A stretch of DNA of 64,000 nucleotides from G963676655 sp963676655 (GTDB lineage Bacteria; Verrucomicrobiota; Lentisphaeria; Victivallales; Victivallaceae), in the NCBI GenBank assembly GCA_963676655.2, contig CAXXKX010000003.1:1984001-2048000 (forward strand), written 5' to 3'. The translations under genes were made by a program, and so were the position numbers. Positions 26,436-35,377 of the stretch are shown in pieces. Under the pieces are notes generated by a model. The model ran no database searches and had not been told where the DNA came from. It saw only the letters and a list, made by a program, of their open reading frames with translations. Every line of letters starts with the position of its first letter. Positions within the stretch are counted from its first letter, which is position 1.

Positions 26436-27224
26436 TTATGGAATCAATATATGCTTTCTTGCTTTCCCGGGACTGGTGTGAAAATGTTTTTTAAAAACTT
26501 TTGAAAAGTAAAAAGCATTTTCGTAACCGCATTCATCGGCAATGGCAACTAAATCTTTTTTGGTTGAAATGAGTAAATCGCGAGCCAGGATCATTCGTTT
26601 TCGTTCCATGTAAGCATGCGGAGTGACGCCAAAAGCTTTCGCGAAAATCCGATGAAAATAATTAGGCGCCAGACAAGCCTGGGCCGCAATTCGCTGCAAT
26701 GATGGATTCCAAAGATAATTTGCGTCCATATATTCAACACTTTTCTTCAGGGTCGGTGAAATTTCACCCGGGATTTTTCCATCCTCAGATCTTGCCATCA
26801 GTCCGCCGAGCAGAAAAGTCATTAAAGATTGCAGTTTCAGAAGATCCGGATTCAGAGATGAAATATCTATGGAATCAAGATTAAGAAAGATGTCCCGGTA
26901 AAAATCCAGCTCATCTATTTTCCAGCTTTCAACCCTGTCGACCTGTCTGATGATGTTATCGGCCTCCGGACTCATCGGCAAGCCGTGAAACCAGTAAACC
27001 GACATTCGTTTCGGACATTCGTTGGTGAATGGATGATGACCGGGAATCAAATAGACGTTTCCGGAAAAGAGGTCATAGCGCCTTTTGCGAAGAAAAACCG
27101 CCGCTGAACCGCTTTGAACATAATATACCCTGAAGAATGGCAAGGATATTTTCACTGCGGTCGACCATGCCGGAGAACACTCCGAATAACCCGAGTTGAT
27201 GATTTTTACCGGAAATGTGTTCAT
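26436..27224 (-). CDS. AraC-family transcriptional regulator
   Basis: 262 residues. Cupin-like N-terminal sensor (FFRVYYVQSGSAAVFLRKRRYDLFSGNVYLIPGHHPF) and a C-terminal double helix-turn-helix: LQRIAAQACLAPNYFHRIFAKAF and LVAIADECGYENAFYFSKVFKKHF, closed by TSPGKARKH. It is divergent from the URO-D-type methyltransferase gene at 27345 with a 120-base AT-rich spacer holding repeated TTATGTTAA boxes. It probably controls that gene and itself. Confidence 0.9.
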   Translation of the reverse strand: MNTFPVKIINSGYSECSPAWSTAVKISLPFFRVYYVQSGSAAVFLRKRRYDLFSGNVYLIPGHHPFTNECPKRMSVYWFHGLPMSPEADNIIRQVDRVESWKIDELDFYRDIFLNLDSIDISSLNPDLLKLQSLMTFLLGGLMARSEDGKIPGEISPTLKKSVEYMDANYLWNPSLQRIAAQACLAPNYFHRIFAKAFGVTPHAYMERKRMILARDLLISTKKDLVAIADECGYENAFYFSKVFKKHFHTSPGKARKHILIP

Positions 27225-27251
27225 ATTACATAAAGTTAAGATTTTATATTT

Positions 27252-27299
27252 TTATGTTAAGATAATATATACAATAAATCATTTTAACAGTTATGTTAA
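27252..27299. promoter_or_regulatory. Divergent control region with TTATGTTAA direct repeats
   Basis: TTATGTTAA at 27252-27260 and 27291-27299, each followed by an ATATATA-type stretch that could serve as -10 element. The copies are 39 bases apart. They lie between the AraC gene (-) and the URO-D-type gene (+) and are candidate binding sites of that AraC protein. Confidence 0.4.
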
Positions 27300-27344
27300 T
27301 ATATATAATTAAATTTAAAAAGCAACAAAACAAGGAATTTTATT

Positions 27345-28466
27345 GTGACTTCCAAAGAACGTATAACCATCGCCATGAAATGCGGCAAGCCCGACCAGGT
27401 TCCAGTTACTCTTGGTTTGAGTGAGATAATTCCGGTTAAATATTACGGCAATGATTACATCCGGTTTCATATCAAGGATAAAATTCCGCTTTGGAAAGCC
27501 CGGGTTGAACTGGAGCATGATAAGTTTGGCGGAGACGCGTTTCTGCATCTTGCTCCGGGGCCTTCGCCGCACGCCCCCGAAAAAACTACTACGTGGATTA
27601 AAGAAACGCCTGATGAAATATATTACCGGGAGACATATCATACCAGCCAGGGGGATTTGTCGGCGGAGTTTTTGATCGGCAGACAAAATCCGGTCAGCAG
27701 TGTTACGCATTTTGTCAATAACCCGGAAGCTGATTTCCCGAAAGTTGCCGAATTGCTCAAAAATCCTGATACCCTAGTTCTTGATGAAGCCAAAGCCGCC
27801 TATGCTGAAATTGGCGACCGGGGGCATGTCGGATTATGGCTCTCCACACCAATCGATTGGTGGAGTTCATTGCGCGGAGTTCAGAATATGGTCATGGACC
27901 TGATGCTGTTGCCGGACTTTATGTCGGATGTCTTTAAAATCTATACGGAATATATGTCGGCGGTCACGGAGTATACGCTCATGAACAGTACATTTGATTC
28001 GGTCGGGCTGGGCGGTTCGACGACATCGATGAGTGTGATTTCGCCGGATCTGCATCGGCGTTTTTCGCTGGATTTCGGTAAAGAGATCTGTCAAGTCGCG
28101 CATCGTTTTGATATTCCGGTGCAATACCATATGTGCGGAAAATCCCGCGAGGCTCTGCCGATTACCGCTGAAATGGGCGTTGACGGGTTTGATGCGTTGG
28201 AATGTCCTCCAACGGGTAATGTCGACCTAGCGGAAGTAAAAAAAGTATTCGGGGAAAAGATTTCTTTGCGCGGGAATGTCAATTCAATCCATGTTATGGG
28301 GGCCGGCAGTGTTGCAGACGTTGAAAATGCGGTAAAAAATTGCCTGGCAGCGGCCAAAGAGAATGGCGGTTATATACTCGGGGTTGGAGATCAGACTCCG
28401 GCGCAAGCTCCTGAAGAGAATCTCTTTGCTTTTGTCGAAACCGGCCGGCAATATGGCAAATATTAA
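27345..28466 (+). CDS. URO-D-family protein (MtaA/CmuA-type methyltransferase-like)
   Basis: 373 residues, uroporphyrinogen-decarboxylase fold. It starts like the family (SKERITIAMKCGKPDQVPV) and has the zinc-type motif HMCGKS followed by DGFDALECPPTGNVDLAEVKKVFGEKISLRGNVN in the standard order. In anaerobes most stand-alone members are corrinoid- or thiol-dependent methyltransferases rather than heme enzymes. No heme genes are nearby. The start is GTG preceded by CAAGGA. It is a single gene with its own divergent AraC regulator, so it probably serves an inducible methylated substrate. No corrinoid protein gene is adjacent. Confidence 0.8.
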   Translation: MTSKERITIAMKCGKPDQVPVTLGLSEIIPVKYYGNDYIRFHIKDKIPLWKARVELEHDKFGGDAFLHLAPGPSPHAPEKTTTWIKETPDEIYYRETYHTSQGDLSAEFLIGRQNPVSSVTHFVNNPEADFPKVAELLKNPDTLVLDEAKAAYAEIGDRGHVGLWLSTPIDWWSSLRGVQNMVMDLMLLPDFMSDVFKIYTEYMSAVTEYTLMNSTFDSVGLGGSTTSMSVISPDLHRRFSLDFGKEICQVAHRFDIPVQYHMCGKSREALPITAEMGVDGFDALECPPTGNVDLAEVKKVFGEKISLRGNVNSIHVMGAGSVADVENAVKNCLAAAKENGGYILGVGDQTPAQAPEENLFAFVETGRQYGKY

Positions 28467-28482
28467 TGGCTGAAATTTTTTA

Positions 28483-28498
28483 CAGGAGTAGACTCCTG
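28483..28498. terminator. Bidirectional terminator between convergent genes
   Basis: CAGGAGT (28483-28489), loop AG, ACTCCTG (28492-28498): a perfect 7-bp stem. It is preceded by a T-run and followed by GTTAAAAAG, which lets it end both the URO-D-type gene and the sensor kinase gene. Confidence 0.75.
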
Positions 28499-28517
28499 CC
28501 TGTTAAAAAGCATAAGT

Positions 28518-31500
28518 TTATAGCAAGTCCAGTATTTTCTGTTTACTGTATGGTTTTGCGATAAAGTCTTCGAAGCCTGCGGCAATATATCTAATGGATG
28601 CGTTATTCATGACATGGGCGGTTTGAGCAATAAATTTTATCTTTTCTCCCGGAAATTTTTCTTTTAGCCATTCCAGACAGGTAATTCCATCAGCGTCCGG
28701 CAGGGAGATATCCAGAAATGCCACACTCGGTATAAATCCATGATTGCAAATATCCTGCATTTGAGCAAAAGAATTGGCGATTTTATAATTCACCCCGCAA
28801 GTTTTAAAGATTTTTTCAAGATATAAAGCACATGACAGATCATCCTCAACCGCCAAAACGTTATGTTTTCCGGTAACTTTAAATACAGGTTTATTTTCGG
28901 GCACGGGATCAGGACTGATTGATTCAATTACCTGAACCGGATATGTGAATTTAAATTTAGAGCCTTTATTCAACTCGCTTTGAATTTCAAGAGTGCCGCC
29001 AATATTTTCCAATATTCTTGAAACAATTGTCAACCCCAGGCCGGTTCCGCCATATTGCCTGGTGTCTGTCTGGTCAATTTGCGTGAAGGGCTGCAGGATT
29101 AAATCCAATTTATCTTCTGGAATGCCTATTCCTGTATCCCTGACTTCTATTGTCAGACTATTCTGACCGCAGCATGCTGTTACATCAACTCTACCTTTAG
29201 TTGTGAATTTTACCGCATTGCCGACTAAATTAAAAATAATCTGCTTCAGTTTACGAAAGTCTCCGATTACTATATCAGGTAAATTATCGGCTGTAAAATT
29301 GAGTGAAACGCTATTTTCTGCAGCCGCAAAATGGAAAACCTCCATTGTTTCATCAAACAATTTTTTGGGTTCAAATTCTTCATTCAGGATGGAAAACTCC
29401 CCGGACTCAATGCTGGAAATTTCCAAAATATCATTAATTATATCAGTTAAAATATTACCGCATTTGTTCACCGTATCCAAATATTCGAAAACTTCATCAT
29501 TTTCCTGCTTCTTAAACCTTTCATGCAGTTCATCTTTTATCAACTCATTGAACCCGATTATTCCATTAAGCGGAGTTCTTATTTCATGCGACATCATGGC
29601 CAGGAACTCACTTTTTGCCTTATTTGCGGATTCGGCTTTCTTTTTAGCGGACTCCAGCTCCCGGTAGTTAATAATACGTGTTAGAGCAATTCCGACGGCC
29701 TGCCCGACGGACTCAATAAATTCAACAAAATCAAGCGATAATTTATTCGGTTCATCATAGTTAAAGTGGATTAATCCGATAGTTTCTTTTTCTTTTGTTA
29801 TCGGAATTAACGCTAATGATTGACTGCTGCTCAAACAACATTTGTTTTCATTCATACAAATCTGACTTATTTCTTTTAATTCGGCCATATTGTTTGACCA
29901 GAAACTTCCTTTCGTTGTCACGTTTGGCAAGTTAAGAGATTTAATTTCCTGTGATAATATTGAACAGCATAAACATTCAAAGGAAATAAATCCATCCTTT
30001 TCCCGGGCAATTTTCCCGGCTTTTTTAGGAATACATAACTTTTCCCCGTATTTTTCAAGGTTATTTGCAGCATAATATGGATATTCGTCGTTACTATGAA
30101 ATCTGATACCGATTCCATCAGCGCCGGAAAATGCCTGTAATAAGTCAATCAGTCTCTGAATCACGTCATCGTTACTGTATTCATGGTTTAATTCCGTTAA
30201 TACAGTGTTGAGGAATATTTGTTTCCGTTCCAATAATTTCTGGGCGGTAATATCGCTGAATATAGCCGCAAACCGGTTATCTCCGGCAGGAAATGCCCAT
30301 ACCTCAACATATTTATTGATCGACTGCGAATAATTTATGTAGAACTCTGCCTTTTGGGTTGAAACAACTTTCCCATACTCTTCAATCCAGTACGACTCCG
30401 TGTCAGGCATTAGTTCTTTGACCGTTTTTCCGATGGTTTCATGTGCAGAAAAACCAATTAACCTTTCAAAGGCGGGGTTGACTTCAATGAATCGATAGTC
30501 ACAAGGAATCCCTGCCTGATCGTAAATCATTTCCTGGCTGGAAAAACCGACCGTCATATTATGGAACAGCATTTTATACTGCTGCTCTTTTTTCTGCAGC
30601 CGTATTTTTGCTAAGGTCAATTCAGTTATATCATAATTCACTCCAACCATAGAGACCAAAGAGCCATCCGGCTTTTTATGAATTTGCGAGTATGCTTTTA
30701 TATATCTAATATCCCCATTCGGATGAACCACTCTGAACTCGGCTTTAAAATCATTATAAGATGTAATCGCGGTTTCAAGCGATTGTTCAACTTTTATCAG
30801 ATCATCAGGATGCACCGCGTTACGCCACGTATCATAATTGTCCTCAAAGGTTTTTTCGTCTAAACCGTATAGAGTAAGCATTGAACTGTCCCAGATCAAT
30901 GTCTTAGTTTGTAAATCATATTCCCAAATACCTATATTACCAGAGTGGGTTGCCAGTCGGAAACGTTCATTCAATGCTTCCATTTCTCTATTTTTTTTAT
31001 TCAGTTCAAATTCCAGTTTTTTGCGTTCGGTAATTTCGACTCCAACCGCCACAATTTCAATGCATGTGCCTTTTTCATCATAAATAGGAGTATTGCTCCA
31101 GGCCATCCAGCAGCGAGAGCCGTCCTTGCGCATGTTTTCATTTTCATTTTGAAGATAATTTTCCGGGTTCTTTACAATTTTCTTGACCATTAATTCCAAA
31201 TCCCGGTTTTGGGAATCTTTTTCCGGCACAATTGTCCCGACTGCGTTTTTGTCGATTATTTCATTTTCTTTATACCCGAAGAACTTCTGTGCGAATTCAT
31301 TAAGAAATATTATATTGCACTCCGGATCCATACGCAGGATAACGCTATTGGTATTCTCCACCAGATTTTGATAATTATTCAGGTTTTTCTGAAAACTGTC
31401 TTCAAGAATAATTTCTTGTTCAATTCCCTTAAATAAGCATATGATCACAAATGAAACAACCGGATACACAATGATAACCGGCAGTCCCAGATTTTCTATG

Positions 31501-31985
31501 GTGTTCCAAACCATTTCAGACGGAAGCAGAAACATACACAGCAGCATCAAGAGATGAACGGTCAAACTAAAGAGGTAAATATATATGGGCTTCAACGCCT
31601 CAACATATTTTAGTCTGTAATAATAATAAACTACTCCTAAAATTGCAGATTCGCATATAACGGTTACTCCCATAACGGTTCCGGGACCGCCTATATATCC
31701 TCGGTATGCGATGGCAAGGGCAGCTGTTACAACCGCACAAAATGGTCCTCCGAAAAGCCCGGAAATACTAATAATAATTGATCGGGTATCGAAAATAAGT
31801 CCTGGCGCTAGAATTACCGGAAACGACATAACCGCAAGGGAGATAAAACCGAAAAGAAGTCCGTTTATGCACGTTTTAGAGAGATTGTTATCATGAAAAT
31901 AACGAAAAACCCGTGAATAGCCGAAAATTAAAATAATCAATAGCGCAAAATTTATGATAAAACCATATAACATTGCCATAACCAT
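28518..31985 (-). CDS. Hybrid sensor histidine kinase, 5TM-LYT/PAS/PAS/PAS/GAF/HisKA/HATPase/REC
   Basis: 1155 residues. About five membrane helices cover residues 1-190 with the 5TMR-LYT signature (GGPFCAVVTAALAIAYRGYIGGPGT). Three PAS domains follow at about 205-325, 340-455 and 465-580, then a GAF domain at 595-770. That GAF domain carries FECLCC and GSFWSNN segments, which belong to a well-known GAF variant in such kinases. HisKA has the phospho-His800 in MMSHEIRTPLNGIIGF. HATPase boxes are NLVGNAVKF (919-927), DTGIGIP and GGTGLGL. A C-terminal receiver has Asp1092 and Lys1144. The signal is unknown. No response regulator gene is adjacent. Start at 31985 or 31979; both lie after AAAGGA. 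Confidence 0.92.
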   Translation of the reverse strand: MVMAMLYGFIINFALLIILIFGYSRVFRYFHDNNLSKTCINGLLFGFISLAVMSFPVILAPGLIFDTRSIIISISGLFGGPFCAVVTAALAIAYRGYIGGPGTVMGVTVICESAILGVVYYYYRLKYVEALKPIYIYLFSLTVHLLMLLCMFLLPSEMVWNTIENLGLPVIIVYPVVSFVIICLFKGIEQEIILEDSFQKNLNNYQNLVENTNSVILRMDPECNIIFLNEFAQKFFGYKENEIIDKNAVGTIVPEKDSQNRDLELMVKKIVKNPENYLQNENENMRKDGSRCWMAWSNTPIYDEKGTCIEIVAVGVEITERKKLEFELNKKNREMEALNERFRLATHSGNIGIWEYDLQTKTLIWDSSMLTLYGLDEKTFEDNYDTWRNAVHPDDLIKVEQSLETAITSYNDFKAEFRVVHPNGDIRYIKAYSQIHKKPDGSLVSMVGVNYDITELTLAKIRLQKKEQQYKMLFHNMTVGFSSQEMIYDQAGIPCDYRFIEVNPAFERLIGFSAHETIGKTVKELMPDTESYWIEEYGKVVSTQKAEFYINYSQSINKYVEVWAFPAGDNRFAAIFSDITAQKLLERKQIFLNTVLTELNHEYSNDDVIQRLIDLLQAFSGADGIGIRFHSNDEYPYYAANNLEKYGEKLCIPKKAGKIAREKDGFISFECLCCSILSQEIKSLNLPNVTTKGSFWSNNMAELKEISQICMNENKCCLSSSQSLALIPITKEKETIGLIHFNYDEPNKLSLDFVEFIESVGQAVGIALTRIINYRELESAKKKAESANKAKSEFLAMMSHEIRTPLNGIIGFNELIKDELHERFKKQENDEVFEYLDTVNKCGNILTDIINDILEISSIESGEFSILNEEFEPKKLFDETMEVFHFAAAENSVSLNFTADNLPDIVIGDFRKLKQIIFNLVGNAVKFTTKGRVDVTACCGQNSLTIEVRDTGIGIPEDKLDLILQPFTQIDQTDTRQYGGTGLGLTIVSRILENIGGTLEIQSELNKGSKFKFTYPVQVIESISPDPVPENKPVFKVTGKHNVLAVEDDLSCALYLEKIFKTCGVNYKIANSFAQMQDICNHGFIPSVAFLDISLPDADGITCLEWLKEKFPGEKIKFIAQTAHVMNNASIRYIAAGFEDFIAKPYSKQKILDLL

Positions 31986-32339
31986 TTTTCCTTTAACTCA
32001 AAAGTTGACAAAGGTTCGGGGTTTTCAGTCATAGCGTAACCCTGATAAAAATGGAACTTTTTCATTAAATTTTAATATTTGCGTCCAGCTATAATCCGCC
32101 GGATTCAGGTAAAAACAGCAGTCCGTGTTAAATTAATTTTAACTTCTTTCTTATCCATAAAGACAAAAGGATACTATAACTCTCTAATATATAGATTAAC
32201 ATATCAGTAAAGTAATTGCAAGCATTTTAAGTAAAAAAACGGCTCTCATTGTAAATCGAGCAAGTTGAGATTTTGGAGAAAAAATGGCTTATGGAATCGG
32301 GTATTTTCCAACAAAGGATTTTATTTGCCGGAGGGAATT
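31986..32339. other. Intergenic region, no gene seen
   Basis: AT-rich spacer upstream of the sensor kinase and downstream of the last CODH/ACS-operon gene. A weak hairpin (TGGAA...TTCCA, about 32293-32310, followed on the minus strand by a T-run) may end the long minus-strand operon. No supported open frame. Confidence 0.35.
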
Positions 32340-33056
32340 TTATAAGCCAAGAAACTGGATGGCCAGGCCGCAGCCGAAAATCGAGGCGCCGGCGACTGCG
32401 TGGGTGTATTTTTCAAACTTCTTGAAAGTCAGCATCTTTAAACCGTAGAGGGAACTCATGACCAGGCCAAGCATTGTTAGCAGAGTAACCACAGAGAAGA
32501 TGATAGCCACCATAACGACTGCAAAGAAGTCGCCTTTGTCCGCCGGGGCAAGCAGCAATGGTATAAACGGTTCGCAGGGGCCAAGAACAAAGATAATGAA
32601 CAATACCCACGGAGTGATATTGCGTTCTTTTGATTCGTGAACGTGCGCATGGACGCTAATATGAGTATGCGGATGTTCATGTACACTGCCGTCTTCATGG
32701 ATGTGACAGTGTTCATGTTCACGATGTTTGAAGAGCCATTTGATGCCCCAGACCATGTAGCAGAAGCCGAACACGATCAATAGCCAGCCGGCCAGGTCGC
32801 CGCGAATTGCTTCAAACCATTCAAGCTTGGTCAACAATGAACCGAAAGCGATCGCGATTCCCGCCAGAATGATAGAACTGAAAACATGACCGAAGCCGCA
32901 TCCCAGGGTTAACATCGCGGTTTTGAACGCGGACCAGTTCCGGGCACGGCCGATCATGATGAACGGCAAATAATGGTCAGGTCCGGTAATTGTATGCAGA
33001 AAGGCAACGGTTGCCGCGCCGGCGCCGGTAGTCAGAAGCAGGGTTTGATCGGTCAT
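32340..33056 (-). CDS. NicO/UreH-like nickel transporter
   Basis: 238 residues, about six membrane helices. The N-terminal helix carries FLHTITGPDHYLPFIMIGRA, matching the HxxxxDH metal-site helix of NicO/RcnA/UreH-type transporters. A second site is in FGHVFSS. Between helices 3 and 4 is a cytoplasmic- or periplasmic-facing loop of about 35 residues with more than ten histidines, typical of a metal-sensing or storage loop. It overlaps the upstream HD gene by four bases (ATGA) and is the last gene of the CODH/ACS operon. The nickel-requiring C- and A-clusters encoded upstream make Ni2+ the likely substrate. Confidence 0.78.
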   Translation of the reverse strand: MTDQTLLLTTGAGAATVAFLHTITGPDHYLPFIMIGRARNWSAFKTAMLTLGCGFGHVFSSIILAGIAIAFGSLLTKLEWFEAIRGDLAGWLLIVFGFCYMVWGIKWLFKHREHEHCHIHEDGSVHEHPHTHISVHAHVHESKERNITPWVLFIIFVLGPCEPFIPLLLAPADKGDFFAVVMVAIIFSVVTLLTMLGLVMSSLYGLKMLTFKKFEKYTHAVAGASIFGCGLAIQFLGL

Positions 33057-33775
33057 TTCCTTTTCTCCGTGAATTTTTGCAGAGCCAGTTTTTTCCCAGA
33101 CTCTGTTTTAAATATTTTAATAATCTTTTCTTCGCTTATATCAGGGCATTCTTCCGGGATATTAACCAGCCAGTCGGCATCCCAGATTACCCGGAATTCC
33201 GGGGTGTCGACATCTTTCGCGCTGTGATGAGAGCCGATAATCCGGCAGACATGTTCTATAGTTTCCGGCTCAAGTTCCAGCTTTTTCATAATTTTTTCCG
33301 CGATCGGCGGACCTTCAATTTCCTGAAAATTACCGGCGCTGGAACCATGCTTGCGTTCCGCTTCCTGAATGCCGATGTCGTGCAGAATCGCCGCTGCCCT
33401 AATTACCAGCGGATCACCCGGCTCTGATTTAGAAATCTGCTCCGTATAGCGCAGGACCTTCATAGCGTGGTCGATCCGTTTTTTATCCTCGCCGAATACC
33501 CGCTGCATCTCAACCACCAGCCGCTGGCACATCGATGCCAGCATGATATCCGAATCGTTTTCGACGCCAAGACATTTTTTCGCGAATTTACACCATTTGG
33601 CGCAGCCGAGATCAATCTTCGGATTCCGGACTTCCTCTTCGCATTTCGGGCAGATTCGGAACGGTTCATCTTTAAAAAACTCGATATCATGACCGCAAAA
33701 CGGACATTTGACGTCGTATATATCTTCCGCCGTCCAGTATCTGGTGTCTTGTCCGGGACACTTAAAATCAGTCAT
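33053..33775 (-). CDS. HD-domain phosphohydrolase-like protein with N-terminal zinc-ribbon
   Basis: 240 residues. The N-terminal zinc-ribbon has CPFCGHDI and CPKCEEEV pairs, then a further cysteine group CAKWCKFAKKC. The C-terminal part is an HD domain with AAILHDIGIQEAE, the conserved His-Asp, and IIGSHHSAKD. Nucleotide or phosphate hydrolysis is the usual activity; the true role in the operon is unknown. It overlaps the CobW-type gene by eight bases and the transporter gene by four. Related HD proteins are seen near corrinoid/CODH genes in acetogens, which is a family observation rather than proof. Confidence 0.72.
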   Translation of the reverse strand: MTDFKCPGQDTRYWTAEDIYDVKCPFCGHDIEFFKDEPFRICPKCEEEVRNPKIDLGCAKWCKFAKKCLGVENDSDIMLASMCQRLVVEMQRVFGEDKKRIDHAMKVLRYTEQISKSEPGDPLVIRAAAILHDIGIQEAERKHGSSAGNFQEIEGPPIAEKIMKKLELEPETIEHVCRIIGSHHSAKDVDTPEFRVIWDADWLVNIPEECPDISEEKIIKIFKTESGKKLALQKFTEKRK

Positions 33776-34751
33776 ATCTTGCGATCCTTATTTCAACTAT
33801 TTCGGCTATTGTATCCTTCTCAATGCCGTATACAATCACGTTCAGAGCCACCTTCAGTTCATCGATTTGTCCGGAGGGCAGGCGTCCTTTCAGATGCGGC
33901 CTCTGACCGGATGAAGTCGCGCTCGCCATAAGATACCCGCCATTAGCGGTTTTTGCAACCGCCTTTATGTGGCCAATTACCTCGCATCCGGCATTAATTA
34001 CATCATGACCTATTCCTTGAACAATATTCGCCAGAACGGTCCCGACATCGCCATGAGACAGGTTTGAAAGCGCAAAATTATGCGCATAGGGAACCGGCTC
34101 CAGCCCGCCGCGCGACGGCATGAACGGAAGGACTTTATCCGGCTTCTTTTCCGAATCCGGTACGGCCATGAACTCTTTGACCAGTAATTCAACATTATCA
34201 TTTTGAGCCGCTGAGACATTGATGATGTTGATCTCCGGCCTGATACTGCGTATTTTTCCGGAAACTTCTTCCAGTTCCTCCGGGGATACGAGGTCAAGTT
34301 TGTTTACAACAATGATGTCAGCGGCGTGGATGCCGTCAGTGATGATCGGGATGTTCAGTTTTTCCAATTTACTAAATCTTTCCGCGTCAATGATCACCGC
34401 GACATGTTTGCGGTCGATTTCGCCGCCGTACCCCTGCAGGGCGGAAAGTACCTGTCGTGCCGAAGCCACTCCGGATGGCTCCAAGATCACGATATCCGGG
34501 GCGAATTCACGTTCAATCTCCAGCAGGGTTGCTATCAAATCGCCGCGCAGCGAACAGCAGATGCAGCCGGAATAGATTTCTTTGACCGGCAGCCCTTCGC
34601 CTGCAAGGAAAATGTCATCTACGCCGACGTCGCCGACTTCGTTTTCAATGATTGCCAGTTTACGTCCGGAGTCGGATACTGCTTTGGCGATCGCCAGCAG
34701 CAGTGAAGTCTTTCCGGAACCGAGAAAACCGGCTATGACAAAAAGGTTCAT
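33768..34751 (-). CDS. CobW/HypB/UreG-type G3E GTPase
   Basis: 327 residues. Walker A GFLGSGKT, switch region IENEVGDVGVDD, the metal-binding GCICCSL that marks the CobW group, ILEPSGVA, and the guanine-specificity NKLD. The C-terminal ~110 residues form the substrate/effector domain. G3E GTPases load metals (Ni, Zn, Co) or help corrinoid proteins. In this operon, with a nickel transporter and two CooC-type ATPases, a role in metal loading of CODH/ACS or in corrinoid-protein handling is probable. The 9-base repeat cluster at 34778-34804 lies in its short upstream spacer. Confidence 0.85.
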   Translation of the reverse strand: MNLFVIAGFLGSGKTSLLLAIAKAVSDSGRKLAIIENEVGDVGVDDIFLAGEGLPVKEIYSGCICCSLRGDLIATLLEIEREFAPDIVILEPSGVASARQVLSALQGYGGEIDRKHVAVIIDAERFSKLEKLNIPIITDGIHAADIIVVNKLDLVSPEELEEVSGKIRSIRPEINIINVSAAQNDNVELLVKEFMAVPDSEKKPDKVLPFMPSRGGLEPVPYAHNFALSNLSHGDVGTVLANIVQGIGHDVINAGCEVIGHIKAVAKTANGGYLMASATSSGQRPHLKGRLPSGQIDELKVALNVIVYGIEKDTIAEIVEIRIARYD

Positions 34752-34777
34752 TATTTATTCTTTCGGTTGATCATAAG

Positions 34778-34804
34778 TCTTATAGGTCTTATAGGTCCTA
34801 TAGG
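34778..34804. repeat. Three tandem 9-base units (TCTTATAGG x2, TCCTATAGG)
   Basis: Units at 34778-34786, 34787-34795 and 34796-34804, inside the CODH/ACS operon between DUF3786 and the GTPase. It is the same unit family as at 6012-6038 in the opposite orientation. Confidence 0.75.
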
Positions 34805-34810
34805 TTTTCT

Positions 34811-35377
34811 TCAAAGTAGCCCAATGCATACGCGGCTGGCCAAAACGGCGGCGTCTTCGGCTTCAAAGACGCGTTTGATGCATGAGTCAAACAAAATCTC
34901 AGCGGCTGGGGGAAACTCGTCATCGCCCAGATGATACACTAAAGTCAGGTCCAGTTCGGCAAAAGTTTTGATTTTTGCGGCGAAATCGCCAATTTTTACC
35001 TTCTCCCAGTCGAAGCGGTCGAGATTTTTTCGCAAACTATCGAGATTATTACCGAAACGTCCCAGCAGCGGATTGGTGGTGCGTGAGACAAACGGCTGGA
35101 AATAGAACTGGCCGCCGGTGAAGTCACGGAACGAGATCAACTCTCCGGTCGCTTTGACCGGGAGATCGCATAAAAGATAATGCAGCATCAGGAGCCGGTC
35201 TGCCGGTTTGGCATCCTGCCCGTCAAGGGTTTTCAGCGAATTGTCGGACGGGTCGAGGATCATATCCTTGCCGAATACCCGCATTGCTCCGGTTTTTTCC
35301 GCCGGGATATTGACGACTTTAAGTTTTTCGAGCGCCATCCTGATGGCTTCGTTGACTGCAGTTGCTTTATTTGACAT
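34811..35377 (-). CDS. DUF3786 protein
   Basis: 188 residues, soluble. The order of segments (AEKTGAMRVFGKDMILD, DRLLMLHYLLC, SFRDFTGGQFYFQPF, LVYHLGDDEFPPAAEILFD) matches DUF3786, a family found mostly in anaerobes and often beside CODH/ACS or corrinoid genes. Function unknown. Its start lies 11 bases inside the end of the upstream activator gene, so the two are translationally linked. This supports a role in corrinoid-protein activation. Confidence 0.75.
   Translation of the reverse strand: MSNKATAVNEAIRMALEKLKVVNIPAEKTGAMRVFGKDMILDPSDNSLKTLDGQDAKPADRLLMLHYLLCDLPVKATGELISFRDFTGGQFYFQPFVSRTTNPLLGRFGNNLDSLRKNLDRFDWEKVKIGDFAAKIKTFAELDLTLVYHLGDDEFPPAAEILFDSCIKRVFEAEDAAVLASRVCIGLL

Noticed and set aside
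29940..30000. Cysteine cluster in the GAF domain of the sensor kinase as a possible novel metal sensor
   Set aside because: The FECLCC...GSFW layout is a known, widespread GAF variant in hybrid kinases, so not novel.
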